47,147 nucleotides of DNA from positions 1-47,147 of the forward strand of contig CBRG010000074.1 in NCBI GenBank assembly GCA_000470535.1. Reading direction: 5' to 3'. The stretch's first letter is position 1. Each line of letters opens with the position of its first letter. This document shows, one piece after another, positions 32,813-42,559 of this stretch. The stretch comes from Streptomyces sp. AW19M42. Its GTDB lineage: Bacteria > Actinomycetota > Actinomycetes > Streptomycetales > Streptomycetaceae. Below the pieces are notes generated by a model that saw only the letters and a list, made by a program, of their open reading frames with translations, was not told the origin of the DNA and did no database searches. The position numbers and the translations under genes are program-made.

Positions 32813-34384
32813 TTACGCCTCCCAGACGCCGACGGCCGTGCGGTCGTCGGCGTATCCCTTGGCCCTGAGCTGGGTGTCCGCGAGGAAGTCCGCGAGACCC
32901 GGCGCGGGGCCCGGTGCCCAGCGTCCGGCCAGTTCGTCGGCGAGGGCCGGCTCGTCGCGCAGCGGATCGGCCAGGCCGTTGCTACAGAGCAGCAGGGTGT
33001 CGCCCGGCCGGGCGACCGAGGCCCGGAACCGGAACGGCTCCGCGGGCGGCGGGACCGGGCTCTCGATGTACGGGGACGGACCGGTGGTGATCCCCAGGTC
33101 CATGGTCAGCCGTTCACCGTCGGGCCCGCTCTCGGGTGACGCCGAGCCGAAGCCGACCACTCCCTCTCCGGTGAGTTCGCCGGAGTGCGGGACCGCCGGT
33201 TCGAGGTCCTGCCAGCTGCCGTCGCGCAGCCGGAAGAGCCCGCCGCCTCCGACGCCGAAGAAGACCCGGGTCCGGCAGCCGGGGTCCGCGGACAGCAGGA
33301 GGCAGCGCAGGCCCGCGGTGTACTCGGGCGGTTCGAGACCGAGTTCGGCGGCGCGGGCGCGGAGTCTGCCGTAGGTGCGGTCGGCAAGGCGGTGCAGGCC
33401 GGATTTCAGTTCGCCGCGGCGGCCGGCCCTTATGTCCTCGGAGAGCCGGACATGGCTGCGTCCGACGGCCTCCGCGATCCATCGGCAGGCGTCGGCGGCT
33501 GCCGGATGCGCGCCCTCCGCGGTGCGCGCGCCGCCCGCGACGGCGACCAGGACGAGGGCGCTCTCCGCGGCGCCGAAGCGCACCGTGACCAGCGCGTCGC
33601 GCCGGGGCTCGCCCCGGAACCGTGCGGAGTCGCCGCGTACGGAGGCGGCTCGCAGGGTGTACGTGCCGTAGCGGGCGCCGTCGAGCACGGTGTCGGCGAC
33701 GAGCGCGTGGATCTCGTGCGGCTCTGTGGCGGGCAGCGCGGTGGGCTCCGCGTCGTACGTGGGCGGCCTGGCACCCACGTACGAGACGGGGTGGTGCGCC
33801 TCCGGCTCGTGCGGTCCCCACGCCGCCCCGGCGTCGGGGGCGCCCGGGGCATCCGTGTCCGCCGGCGGCCGTTCGTCCTCGTTCCGCTCGACGACGGGCC
33901 GCCTGGGCAGCGGCGGCATCGCGTCGGCGGCGGGCGGTACCTCGGCGTCCCGGCCGGACGACAGGCTCTGGGCGAGGCGGGGATCGGCGGCGGGCGGCGG
34001 GGGCTGCGGTGACGCGACGACGGGCGGCGGAACCGGGGCTGCCGGTTCTGGTTCCGGTGGCGGCGCTGGTTCCGGCTCTGGTGCCGCCACCGCGAACGTC
34101 CGGGGCCGGGAGGCGCCGGCCGGGGGCTCCCACGGCGCGCGCGGGGGCTCCTCCAGGGGCGGTGGCGGAACGGGCGGCGCGAGGCGCGGCCCGGGTATCG
34201 CGGCGGCAGCCCCGTACGCCCCACGGCCGTTGGGTCCCACGGCGTCCGACGCCGAGTCGAAGCGGTCGTCGAGACTGTCGGCCGCCTGGCTCGCCCCGGG
34301 GTCCGGGGCGGATTCGTCGTACAGCCTGCGCCACCAGTCGTCCTCCTGGGCGGCGGGCCTCTCCCCCTGCTGACTCATGCCCAT
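32813..34384 (-). CDS. PP2C-like protein with a long proline-rich N-terminus
   Basis: A 523-residue cytosolic protein. About 200 N-terminal residues are disordered and Pro/Ala/Glu-rich after a conserved head (EDDWWRRLYDES). The C-terminal ~300 residues match a PP2C-like fold (YGTYTLRAASVRGDSARFRG, FFGVGGGGLFRLRDG, LLLCSNGLADPL, ending DDRTAVGVWE). The usual metal-binding DGxGG motif is not seen; that position reads VAVAGGARTAEGAH, so phosphatase activity is doubtful. ATG 34384 has GGTGG 5 bases upstream; ATG 34378 is an alternative. Confidence 0.8.
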   Translation of the reverse strand: MGMSQQGERPAAQEDDWWRRLYDESAPDPGASQAADSLDDRFDSASDAVGPNGRGAYGAAAAIPGPRLAPPVPPPPLEEPPRAPWEPPAGASRPRTFAVAAPEPEPAPPPEPEPAAPVPPPVVASPQPPPPAADPRLAQSLSSGRDAEVPPAADAMPPLPRRPVVERNEDERPPADTDAPGAPDAGAAWGPHEPEAHHPVSYVGARPPTYDAEPTALPATEPHEIHALVADTVLDGARYGTYTLRAASVRGDSARFRGEPRRDALVTVRFGAAESALVLVAVAGGARTAEGAHPAAADACRWIAEAVGRSHVRLSEDIRAGRRGELKSGLHRLADRTYGRLRARAAELGLEPPEYTAGLRCLLLSADPGCRTRVFFGVGGGGLFRLRDGSWQDLEPAVPHSGELTGEGVVGFGSASPESGPDGERLTMDLGITTGPSPYIESPVPPPAEPFRFRASVARPGDTLLLCSNGLADPLRDEPALADELAGRWAPGPAPGLADFLADTQLRAKGYADDRTAVGVWEA

Positions 34385-34454
34385 ATTGTCCACCGCGGGG
34401 GGCCCGGCAAAACGGATCATCCAGAAAATGTGGTGAGGGCGCCCCACGGAAAAG

Positions 34455-34502
34455 GGTCCGCCGGGCGGCCCAACCCCCCACGGGAAGGACGCCCGGCGGA
34501 CC
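34455..34502 (-). terminator. Hairpin terminator after the second subtilase
   Basis: A perfect 13-bp stem (GGTCCGCCGGGCG at 34455-34467, CGCCCGGCGGACC at 34490-34502) has a 22-nt loop. It lies 18 bases past the subtilase stop. Confidence 0.7.
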
Positions 34503-34519
34503 GGTCCGGTGATCCGGCG

Positions 34520-37500
34520 TCAGCGCACGGCGTAGGCGTCGGTCACTGTCTGCACGACGGAGTTGCCCTTGTCATCCGTCAGTTCGGTCCGCAGGGTGAC
34601 CGGCTTGCCGGCCGCGCCCGCGTGGTTCACGGTCGCGGTCCAACGGCCGCCCCGCTGGGCGGTGGTGGCGCCGGTCCAGGTCTCGCCACCGTCGTACGAG
34701 TACGAGACCTTGGCGGCGGTGACCTTGCCGGGCGGGTAGCCGGCATGGCCCGTCACGCTCAGTCCGATCTTCTGGCCGTCCGTCGCGGCCAGGGTCTTCA
34801 TGCCGTCCGAAGGCAGGTCGTAGCCCGGGAAGAGCAGCGGGACGCCCTGCGAGTACACGTTCTCGTCGCGGTGCGAACGGAACTTCCAGGTGGTCTCGGT
34901 GGCGGTGGAACGCTTCCAGACGGCGGCGGGTGCGCCCGACTTCATGGTCGTCATGGTGAGTTCGTACGCGGCGTCCTCGGCCGGCACGGTGAACACCCCG
35001 GACGGCCAGCCGGTCTCGCCGATCACCCGGCCGCCGCTGCTGAGCCGCATATTGCCCATGTCCCCGAAGGAGCCCTGGAGACCGCTGTGCTCCGTGTCGC
35101 TCCAGAAGCCCGGGGCGACGCCGATCAGATTGTCCTGGCGTTCGGCGGCGAGCTGCTCCTCGCCCTGGTCGTCGCGGGGTGCGGACGGCACGACGACGCC
35201 CCGGTACCAGTCCGCGGAACGCTCGGAACCGGCCTCGTAGGTACGGAAGCTGTCCATCATGAACTCGCCCCAGGGGAAGCTGGAGGAGAGTGCCTGCTGC
35301 CAGGTGGTGTCGCCCGCCGTGTAGTACTCGGTGCGCTTGCCCGGTGCGGCGACGGTGTCGAACGCACCGACGGAGTAGCTCGCGCCGTAGGGGCGGGAGA
35401 CGACCAGTGTGTCGACGAAGTCGGTCTTGACACCCATCGCTTCATAGGTCGACCGGACCGCGCCGAGCGCCTTGTCCTTGACCTGGTACGTGCGGTCCGA
35501 GGTGAGGTCGCCCGTCTCGGAGAAGGCCAGGTTGTAGACGAACGGACTGACGGCCGTGGCCTTCCAGTTCAGCTTCACCGGTCCGGCGGACAGCGCCTCG
35601 GTCAGGGCCTTCGCCTCGTCGGACCGGATGCCGAGCGAGGGCAGGGGCGCCGAGCCGTATCCGACGGAGGGCTGCCAGGGGCCCGCCGACGGGCGGTGCG
35701 TGATGATCGCCACGGCGCCGGCGGCCTTGGCGTCACGCGCCTGGGTGACGATGGTGCCGTCGTCCGGAACGCCGACCAGGGCGATCTTGCCGGAGACTCC
35801 GGCGGCCTTCAGCTCCTCGGGGGTACCGCTGCCGGCGTCTACGAGTGCGGCGCGTCCGGTGCCGTCGAGGTTGACGGAGCCGTTGGACGCGGTCGTGGGG
35901 TGGAGGGTCGCGCCGCCCACGACCGAGAGCTTCTCGATCTGCGGGGCGTACGCGCGCCAGAAGCTGTCGAACTCGAAGTCGCCGTCCGTGGCCCTGCCCC
36001 GGATGTCGGCCCGGTAGTCCTTGATGACGCTGCCGCCGGCGATGGATCCGGCGTGCAGCCAGGCGTCGTCCCAGCTGCGGCCGAAGGCGAGAGTGCCGCT
36101 GCGGGTCTCGCTGGTCCGGTCCCGGGTCTTCACCTGGATGCGGTGCGCCTTGCGGGCGTCGAGCACCAGGGTGGTGTCCTTGGTGACGTTCAGCTGCGGC
36201 CGGGCGAGGTAGCCGACGGACTCGGCGAGGCTGCCGGTTGCGTCCTCGGGGTCGGGCGAGACGACGAAGCTGGAGACGAAGTAGGCGCCGGGGCGGACCT
36301 GGTACACCTGGTCGGTCGAGCCGTCGTTGAACCTGCGCTCGCCGCTCGCGGTGTCGGTGCCGATGACGTCGAGGGACGACGAGCCGCCGGCCGCGTCGCC
36401 GTTGGCGTCGATCAGCTTGACGCGCAGGGTGACGGTCTCGGCGCCGACGTACAGCGAGAACGGGGTGGAGACCTTCACCCCGCCCGTGGCGGTGGCCAGG
36501 ACCCGGCCGGTGACGTCGCCGTACTGGCTGTCCTGGAGCTTCGCGGTCGGGTCGAGCTTCAGCGGGACCTGGACCGTGGCTCCGGCGGGCACGGTGACGC
36601 TCTTCGCGCCGAGTGCGGCGACGGAGGTGCGGACGGCCGAACCGTCGTTGCCGGTGACGCTCTGGAGCTTCAGTGCCAGCTTGACCGGCTTCGTGCCCGA
36701 GTTGGTGTACGGGACCTGGACGCTGGTGCGGTCGGTCCTGTCCTGGGGCCAGTTGAAGGTGCCGCCCTGGATGGCGGGTGCGCCGGTGACGGTCGTGTCG
36801 ATGGCCGCCTTGACGTCGAGCCGGCCACCGCCGGTCTCGCGTACGTCACCGGGGATGCCGCTCTTCGCAGAGGAGACGAGGGCCGCCTTGACCTGCTGTG
36901 CGGTCCAGTCCGGGTGGCGCTCCTTGACGATGGCGGCGGCGCCCGCGACGTGCGGGGTGGCCATCGACGTACCGGACATCGACTGGTAGGCGTAGATCCC
37001 GCGGCCGCCCGCCGCGGCCGCCGAGATCTCGACGCCCGGGGCGGCGATCTCGGGCTTGAGGGTGTGCGCCCCGATGGCGGGGCCGCGGCTGGAGAACCGG
37101 GCGGTGGAGTCGTCACGGTCGACCGCGCCGACGGTCAGCACGCCGGGCGCGCAGCCGGGTGAGGAGACGGTGTTGAGGGCGGGGCCCGCGTTGCCGGCCG
37201 CGACGACGAACAGGGTGTCCTCGCTCTTGCCGAACTCCTCGGCGGCCATGCTCATCGGGTCGGTGCAGTCGGTCGGTGTCGCGCTGCCCAGGCTCATGGA
37301 GACGACGTCGGCCTTCTGGTCGACGGCCCACTGCATGCCCGCGATGATCCAGGAGGAGTCGCCGGAGCCGCTGTCGTTGAGCACCTTGCCGACGAGCAGG
37401 TCCGCGCCGGGGGCGACGCCCTTCTGCTTGCCGTCACTGGCCGCGCCGGAGCCGCCCACGGTGGAGAGGGTGTGGGTGCCGTGGCCCTGGCGGTCGTCGG

Positions 37501-38287
37501 TGGTGTCGGAGTCGGTGAAGTTCTCCGACGCGCTGATCCGGCCCTTGAGGTCCGGGTGTTCGGCGTCGGCGCCGGTGTCCAGGACGGCGACCCTGGTGCC
37601 CTTGCCGTCGTATCCGGCGGCCCAGGCGAGGTCGGCGCGGATCTGCTTGGTGGACCGGTCGAGGCTGGCCTCGGCCTTGCGGTCCAGCCAGAGCTTCTTC
37701 AGTCCGGCGGCGGAACGGGACCGGGCTCCGGTGACGTCCGCCCAGAACCCGGCCGCCTTCTCCTTGTCCGCCTTGAGCGCCACACCGTCGATGACCGGGA
37801 GGGCGATGCCGCGTTCGGCGCCGCGCGGGGTGGCGGGCGCGCTGCGGGCGGCGTCTTCCGTGTAGGTGGCGATGAGCGGTACGGAGTCCGCGTGCGCGTC
37901 GTCGTAGCCCTGCCGGATCAGCCCGGTGACGTTGAAGAGTTCCTCGTCCACCGTGCCGGCCGCGAGCGCCTTGGCCGCGGTGTCCGGGTAGACGTAGAGG
38001 TCCTTGCCGGAGCGGCGGGTCTGCACGAGGGGGACGGAGCCGTCCGCGCGGGCCGGCGCGTTGGCCGTGGCGTTCCCCGAACTGTCCGTGCTCACCAGCA
38101 CCTTGTCGCCGGTGACCAGGGTGACGGTGACCGGCCTGTCCGCCTCGGCTGCCGCCGCCGCGCCGCCGGTGAGTGGTCTCTTCGTGGCCGCGTCGTCCTG
38201 TGGCGCTGCCACGGACGGCGCGATCACCGTGACGGCCAGGACGGCGGCGGTGGCCGCCCCCAGTGCCGTACGCGATATCGGACGCAT
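34520..38287 (-). CDS. Secreted S8 family subtilisin-like serine peptidase, 1255 aa
   Basis: An extracellular endopeptidase with a signal peptide (residues about 7-28), a pro-region and then the catalytic domain: Asp237 in AVLDTGADAEHP, His269 in RQGHGTHTLST and Ser441 in SMSGTSMATPHVAG, with Asn in VVAAGNAGPA. About 800 further residues follow, including a PA-like region around SGKIALVGVPDDGTIVTQAR. ATG 38287 has GGGGAGAG just before it; the frame upstream is shadow. It is a paralogue of the subtilase at 433-4188. A divergent regulator with a TrmB-like N-terminus starts 211 bases away and may control it. Confidence 0.95.
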   Translation of the reverse strand: MRPISRTALGAATAAVLAVTVIAPSVAAPQDDAATKRPLTGGAAAAAEADRPVTVTLVTGDKVLVSTDSSGNATANAPARADGSVPLVQTRRSGKDLYVYPDTAAKALAAGTVDEELFNVTGLIRQGYDDAHADSVPLIATYTEDAARSAPATPRGAERGIALPVIDGVALKADKEKAAGFWADVTGARSRSAAGLKKLWLDRKAEASLDRSTKQIRADLAWAAGYDGKGTRVAVLDTGADAEHPDLKGRISASENFTDSDTTDDRQGHGTHTLSTVGGSGAASDGKQKGVAPGADLLVGKVLNDSGSGDSSWIIAGMQWAVDQKADVVSMSLGSATPTDCTDPMSMAAEEFGKSEDTLFVVAAGNAGPALNTVSSPGCAPGVLTVGAVDRDDSTARFSSRGPAIGAHTLKPEIAAPGVEISAAAAGGRGIYAYQSMSGTSMATPHVAGAAAIVKERHPDWTAQQVKAALVSSAKSGIPGDVRETGGGRLDVKAAIDTTVTGAPAIQGGTFNWPQDRTDRTSVQVPYTNSGTKPVKLALKLQSVTGNDGSAVRTSVAALGAKSVTVPAGATVQVPLKLDPTAKLQDSQYGDVTGRVLATATGGVKVSTPFSLYVGAETVTLRVKLIDANGDAAGGSSSLDVIGTDTASGERRFNDGSTDQVYQVRPGAYFVSSFVVSPDPEDATGSLAESVGYLARPQLNVTKDTTLVLDARKAHRIQVKTRDRTSETRSGTLAFGRSWDDAWLHAGSIAGGSVIKDYRADIRGRATDGDFEFDSFWRAYAPQIEKLSVVGGATLHPTTASNGSVNLDGTGRAALVDAGSGTPEELKAAGVSGKIALVGVPDDGTIVTQARDAKAAGAVAIITHRPSAGPWQPSVGYGSAPLPSLGIRSDEAKALTEALSAGPVKLNWKATAVSPFVYNLAFSETGDLTSDRTYQVKDKALGAVRSTYEAMGVKTDFVDTLVVSRPYGASYSVGAFDTVAAPGKRTEYYTAGDTTWQQALSSSFPWGEFMMDSFRTYEAGSERSADWYRGVVVPSAPRDDQGEEQLAAERQDNLIGVAPGFWSDTEHSGLQGSFGDMGNMRLSSGGRVIGETGWPSGVFTVPAEDAAYELTMTTMKSGAPAAVWKRSTATETTWKFRSHRDENVYSQGVPLLFPGYDLPSDGMKTLAATDGQKIGLSVTGHAGYPPGKVTAAKVSYSYDGGETWTGATTAQRGGRWTATVNHAGAAGKPVTLRTELTDDKGNSVVQTVTDAYAVR

Positions 38288-38415
38288 CGCTCTCCCCACG
38301 TGATACTGGAACAGGCAGCGCAAAGCGCACCATTCCGGAGGTTGTTGGTGCTGCGGTGGCGCCACATTGGCAGAGGGGCGGGCGGTACAGGGATGATGTG
38401 CCGAGGCGGGTTTAC

Positions 38416-38439
38416 GCCGTGGCCGCTTTCCGCCACGGC
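38416..38439. promoter_or_regulatory. Inverted repeat between subtilase and its divergent regulator
   Basis: GCCGTGGC (38416-38423) and GCCACGGC (38432-38439) form an 8-bp perfect inverted repeat with an 8-base centre, 60 bases before the regulator start. It may be an operator or a leader hairpin. This is inference. Confidence 0.3.
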
Positions 38440-38498
38440 CGGTCGGCCGGCGAGCACGACATGACACGGAAGTACTGCGTCCGGGGAGGGGTCCGGGG

Positions 38499-39488
38499 AT
38501 GCTGGGAGCCATAGGGCTCGACGAGATACAGGAGTCGGCCTACCGCGCGCTGGTGGCGCTGGGGGCCGCGGAGGTCCCCGATCTCGCGCACCGGCTGGCC
38601 CTTCCGGAACCGGAGACCGAACGGGCGCTGCGCCGGCTGGAGCAGCACGGTCTGGCCGCCCAGTCGTCGGCGCGTACGGGGCGCTGGGTGGCGGCGCCGC
38701 CGGGGGTCGCGCTGGGTGCGCTGCTGACGCAGCAGCGCCATGAGCTGGAGCAGGCGGAGCTGGCGGCGGTGCTGCTGGCCGAGGAGTACCGGGCGGACGC
38801 CGCCGAACCCGCCGTCCACGACCTGGTGGAGGTGGTCACGGGTGCGAGCGCGGTGGCACACCGGTTCCATCAGCTCCAGCTGGGGGCGACGAGCGAGGTG
38901 TGCGCCCTGGTCACCGGGAAGCCGATCGCGGTCAGCGGTCTCGACAACGAGTCGGAGGAACGGGCCGCCACCCGAGGGGTGACGTTCCGGGTGGTCGTCG
39001 AGCGCGAGGTTCTCTCCCTGCCGTCGGGCATCCTGGAACTGTCGGCGGCGCTGAGCCGTGACGAGCACTGCCGGGTGGTGGACCGGGTGCCGACGAAGCT
39101 GGTCGTCGCCGACGGCGCTCTGGCGATGGTGCCGCTGACCGGTCGGGGCGCGGAGCCGGCGGCACTGGTCGTGCACGCCTCCGGGTTGCTGGAGTCGCTG
39201 ATGGGACTGTTCGAGGCGGTGTGGCGCGAGGCGATGCCGCTGCGGCTCGGTGAGAGCGGTCTGGTGCGGGAGGAGACGACCGGGCCGGATCCGACGGATC
39301 TGGAGGTTCTGTCGCTGCTGCTGGCCGGGCTGACCGACGCCAGTGTCGCGAAACAGCTGGAGCTGGGGCTGCGGACCGTGCAGCGCAGGGTCAAGGGCCT
39401 GATGGAGCTCACCGGGGTGTCGACCCGGCTGCAGCTGGGCTGGCACGCCTACGAGCGGGGCTGGGTGTCCCGCGAGCCGCGCGCCTGA
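38499..39488 (+). CDS. Regulator with TrmB-like N-terminus and LuxR-type HTH
   Basis: A 329-residue transcriptional regulator. The N-terminal ~70 residues form a winged-helix like TrmB (LDEIQESAYRALVALGAAEV, RALRRLEQHGLAAQSSARTG). The C-terminal ~60 residues are a LuxR-type HTH (DLEVLSLLLAGLTDASVAKQ, LGLRTVQRRVKGLMELTGVS). The middle part is a PLD-like or sensor region seen in this family. Such regulators often lie divergently beside large subtilase genes in Streptomyces; here it may control the subtilase at 34520-38287. ATG 38499 has GGGGAGGGG upstream. Confidence 0.87.
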   Translation: MLGAIGLDEIQESAYRALVALGAAEVPDLAHRLALPEPETERALRRLEQHGLAAQSSARTGRWVAAPPGVALGALLTQQRHELEQAELAAVLLAEEYRADAAEPAVHDLVEVVTGASAVAHRFHQLQLGATSEVCALVTGKPIAVSGLDNESEERAATRGVTFRVVVEREVLSLPSGILELSAALSRDEHCRVVDRVPTKLVVADGALAMVPLTGRGAEPAALVVHASGLLESLMGLFEAVWREAMPLRLGESGLVREETTGPDPTDLEVLSLLLAGLTDASVAKQLELGLRTVQRRVKGLMELTGVSTRLQLGWHAYERGWVSREPRA

Positions 39489-39536
39489 CCTCACGCGCGA
39501 CGGGCGGGAGCGGCCGGACTCCGGCAGGCTGGTCAG

Positions 39537-40019
39537 ATGAGTGTGTGGCAGCTCGTCGCCGTCGGCCTGGTCATGCTGCTCGGCCTGATCGGTGTACTGC
39601 TGCCCGGTGTGCCCGGCCAGGCCATCGTCTGGGCGGCCGTGCTGTGGTGGGCGCTGGCCGACAACACCCCGGCGGCCTCGGGTGTACTGATCGGCGCCAC
39701 GGCCCTCCTCCTGCTGAACCAGGCGCTGAAGCCGCTCCTGCCGCCGCGCCGCCCGCGCGAGTCGGGGGCGCCGCGCAGGACGCTGCTGCTGAGCGGGATC
39801 GGCGCTATCGCGGGCTTCTTCGTCGTCCCGGTGGTGGGGGCGATCGTCGGGTACGTGGGCGTGATCTACGGGGCGGAGCGGCTGCGGCTGGGCAGCCGGG
39901 GGGCGGGCTGGGCCTCGGTCCGCTCGGTGATGCGGGCCACCGGCTACTCCGTGCTGGTCGAGCTGTTCGCCTGCCTGCTGGTGACCGGGGCATGGCTCGG
40001 CGTGCTGCTCTGGCACTGA
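39537..40019 (+). CDS. DUF456 membrane protein
   Basis: A 160-residue membrane protein. It has four or more hydrophobic segments (VAVGLVMLLGLIGVLLPGVP, IVWAAVLWWALAD, IGAIAGFFVVPVVGAIVGYV, VELFACLLVTGAWLGVLLW). The N-terminal LIGVLLPGVPGQAIVWAAV is characteristic of DUF456. No function is known for the family. It follows the regulator by 48 bases and may be cotranscribed. Confidence 0.87.
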   Translation: MSVWQLVAVGLVMLLGLIGVLLPGVPGQAIVWAAVLWWALADNTPAASGVLIGATALLLLNQALKPLLPPRRPRESGAPRRTLLLSGIGAIAGFFVVPVVGAIVGYVGVIYGAERLRLGSRGAGWASVRSVMRATGYSVLVELFACLLVTGAWLGVLLWH

Positions 40020-40103
40020 CGCGACGCGATCGGTGACGCGACGGTGTCATGTATGAGGCGTCCGGTCACATGGATAGAAACACATCGGATCTCTCGCACC
40101 CTA

Positions 40104-40132
40104 TTGACGCTCCGATGGCTCAAGTCTACCTT
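40104..40132 (+). promoter_or_regulatory. Housekeeping-type promoter before the GH95 gene
   Basis: TTGACG (40104-40109), a 17-base spacer and TACCTT (40127-40132) fit the HrdB consensus. The region is AT-richer than its surroundings and lies about 60 bases upstream of the GH95 TTG start. Confidence 0.55.
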
Positions 40133-40195
40133 CCGTGAGGATATAGCTCGGATGAATTGTTGCGCCCGCCCGCGTACGAATCGCCAGGAGATGCC

Positions 40196-42556
40196 TTGCC
40201 CACAGCACCGGACCCCGCCGCCTCCACCCGCACCGGTTCCCCGTCGCCCGCGCCCTCCCGCAGAACCGTTCTCGCCACCGGGACCGCGCTCGGCGGCGCC
40301 CTCGTGGTGGGCGGCGCGGCCGTCCCCGCCCAGGCCGCCGCCCCGGTCGCCGTGCACTCCCCCGCCGACAGCTGGAACACCGTCCTGGACGACGCTGATC
40401 TGCACTGGCGGAAGCTGCCCAAGACCTGGTACGAGGGCCCCTACCTGGGCAACGGCCGGCTCGGCTCGGGCATCTACGCGGAGCCCGGCGCGGAGACCAC
40501 CGCGATCCGGTTCAACGTCCAGCACTCCGAGGTCCAGGACCACCGCCCCGAGTACGGCTCGCTCTTCGGCCTCGCCCGGCTCCCGATCGGCCACTTCACC
40601 CTGGAACCGGCCGGCACCGTCACGGGCGTCGACTGGCGGATGCGGCTGCACACGGCCGAACTCCGGGGCACCGTCACCACCACCGCAGGCACCCTCACGC
40701 TGCGCGCCTTCGTCCAGTCCACCGGCGACGTGCTGGCCGTCGAGGTGACCCCGAGCGCGGGCGAGAAGGACTTCCGCTGGATCTTCCACCCGGCCGAGGC
40801 GATCAGCCCCCGGGCCGCGTTCAAGCCGCTGCCCGACGGCTACACGGGCAACCCCCCGGCCGTCGTCGAGAAGCACGGGGCCACCTCCGCGGCCGTGCAG
40901 TCGCTGCTGGGCGGCGGACAGCACGTCACCGCCTGGCGCGAGCGGACCCGCGGCGCGACACGCACCCTGTACGCGACCGTCGCGCACTCCTACCCGAAGA
41001 AGACCGCCCGCGACCGCGCGCTGCGCACCGTCACGTTCGCCTCGGCCCTCCCGTACACCCTGCTGTCCGTGCCGCACCGCGCCTGGTGGGACCGCTTCTA
41101 CCGGCAGAGCTTCCTGTCGCTGCCCGATGCCCGGCTCCAGCGGTTCTACTGGATCCAGCTCTACAAAACGGCGTCGGCCGCGCGCAGGGACGCGCCCGTG
41201 ATGGCTACCTCCGGCCCCTGGCTGGAGCCGACACCCTGGCCCAACACCTGGTGGAACCTCAACGTCCAGCTGGAGTACTGGCTGATCCACGGCTCCAACC
41301 ACCTGGAGCTGGACGCCGTCACCCGGGCCCTGAGCGAGTTCCGCGACCAGCTCTCCCACGAGGTCGCCGCCCCCTACCGGGCGGACTCGGCGGGCATCCC
41401 CCGCACCACCGACCCGCAGCTGGTCAACGGCGCGGCCGTGGCCGACGGCGGGTACGGCGTCGGCATACCCGGCCAGGACCCGCCCGCCCCCGAGGTCGGC
41501 AACCTGACCTGGGCCCTGCACAACGTCTGGCTCTCCTACCGGCACACCATGGACCGCTCGATCCTGCGGGACACCCTGTTCCCGCTGCTGCGCAAGGCGG
41601 TCAACTACTACCTGCACTTCCTCGCCCCGGGCGCGGACGGGAAGCTGCACCTGCCGGCGACCTTCTCACCGGAGTACGGCGTCAACGCCGCCGACTGCAA
41701 CTACGACCTGATGCTGCTGCGCTGGGGCTGCCGCACCCTGCTCGACTCGGCCCGGGAACTGGGCGTCCGCGACCCGCTCACCGCCCGCTGGGAGGAGGTG
41801 CTGGCCAGGCTCGCCCCGTATCCGGTGGACGAGAACGGCTTCATGATCGGCGCCGGGGTGCCGTTCGCGATGTCCCACCGCCACTACTCGCACATGCTCG
41901 CCGTCTACCCGCTGTACGAGATCAGCGGCTCCACCGACGCGGAGCGCGCCCTGATCGAGAAGTCCCTCGCCCACTGGGTCGGCTTCGAGGGCGCGCTGCA
42001 GGGCTACACCTTCACCGGCGCGGCCTCCATGTCGGCCCTGCTCGGCAAGGGCGAGGACGCCCTGAAGTACCTGGGCGAGCTGATGAGCCGGTTCATCCAG
42101 GCCAACACCATGTACAAGGAGTCCGGCCCGGTCATCGAGACCCCGCTGTCGGCCGCCCAGTCGCTGCACGACATGGTCTGCCAGTCCTGGGGCGACACGA
42201 TCAGGGTCTTCCCCGCCCTGCCCGCCGCCTGGCAGGAGCTGACCGTCCACGACTTCCGTACCCAGGGCGCCTTCCTGCTCAGTGCGGTACGGGAAGGGGG
42301 CCGGACCCGCTGGGTGCGCCTCACGAGCGAGGCGGGCGCGCCCTGCGCCGTACGGCACGGCATCGAGGGCCCGATCGAGGTCCGCGACGGACGCGGGCAC
42401 CGGCTGGACCACGAGCAGCTGGCCGACGGATCGGTCCGCATCCGCCTCCGCAAGGGCGACTCCGCGCTGATCACCTCTGCGGGCGACCGCCCGGACCTCA
42501 CCGTCCGCCCGGTCACCGCGAACGGACCGGCACCCAGCTGGGGCCTGCCCGCCTGA
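40196..42556 (+). CDS. Tat-exported GH95 family glycoside hydrolase (fucosidase/galactosidase type)
   Basis: A 786-residue secreted glycosidase. The N-terminus has a twin-arginine signal (SRRTVLATGTALGGALVVGG) ending AQA. The GH95 N-terminal beta domain starts at KTWYEGPYLGNGRLGSGIY. The (alpha/alpha)6 barrel has WNLNVQLEYW (catalytic-site Asn pair), FSPEYG with the general-acid Glu, and HRHYSHMLAVYPLYE, a GH95 hallmark. The C-terminal part has VFPALPAAW. GH95 enzymes are inverting alpha-1,2-L-fucosidases or alpha-L-galactosidases; substrate here is not settled. TTG 40196 was chosen because AGGAG lies 5 bases upstream. Confidence 0.87.
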   Translation: MPTAPDPAASTRTGSPSPAPSRRTVLATGTALGGALVVGGAAVPAQAAAPVAVHSPADSWNTVLDDADLHWRKLPKTWYEGPYLGNGRLGSGIYAEPGAETTAIRFNVQHSEVQDHRPEYGSLFGLARLPIGHFTLEPAGTVTGVDWRMRLHTAELRGTVTTTAGTLTLRAFVQSTGDVLAVEVTPSAGEKDFRWIFHPAEAISPRAAFKPLPDGYTGNPPAVVEKHGATSAAVQSLLGGGQHVTAWRERTRGATRTLYATVAHSYPKKTARDRALRTVTFASALPYTLLSVPHRAWWDRFYRQSFLSLPDARLQRFYWIQLYKTASAARRDAPVMATSGPWLEPTPWPNTWWNLNVQLEYWLIHGSNHLELDAVTRALSEFRDQLSHEVAAPYRADSAGIPRTTDPQLVNGAAVADGGYGVGIPGQDPPAPEVGNLTWALHNVWLSYRHTMDRSILRDTLFPLLRKAVNYYLHFLAPGADGKLHLPATFSPEYGVNAADCNYDLMLLRWGCRTLLDSARELGVRDPLTARWEEVLARLAPYPVDENGFMIGAGVPFAMSHRHYSHMLAVYPLYEISGSTDAERALIEKSLAHWVGFEGALQGYTFTGAASMSALLGKGEDALKYLGELMSRFIQANTMYKESGPVIETPLSAAQSLHDMVCQSWGDTIRVFPALPAAWQELTVHDFRTQGAFLLSAVREGGRTRWVRLTSEAGAPCAVRHGIEGPIEVRDGRGHRLDHEQLADGSVRIRLRKGDSALITSAGDRPDLTVRPVTANGPAPSWGLPA

Positions 42557-42559
42557 GGC

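Noticed and set aside
34430..37162. Long plus-strand frame opposite the second subtilase
   Set aside because: Same shadow composition, no domain, and it overlaps a well-supported gene.
40065..40074. GTCACATG upstream of the GH95 gene as a collagen-regulon site
   Set aside because: Only half of the palindrome matches; the enzyme has no link to collagen or hydroxyproline.
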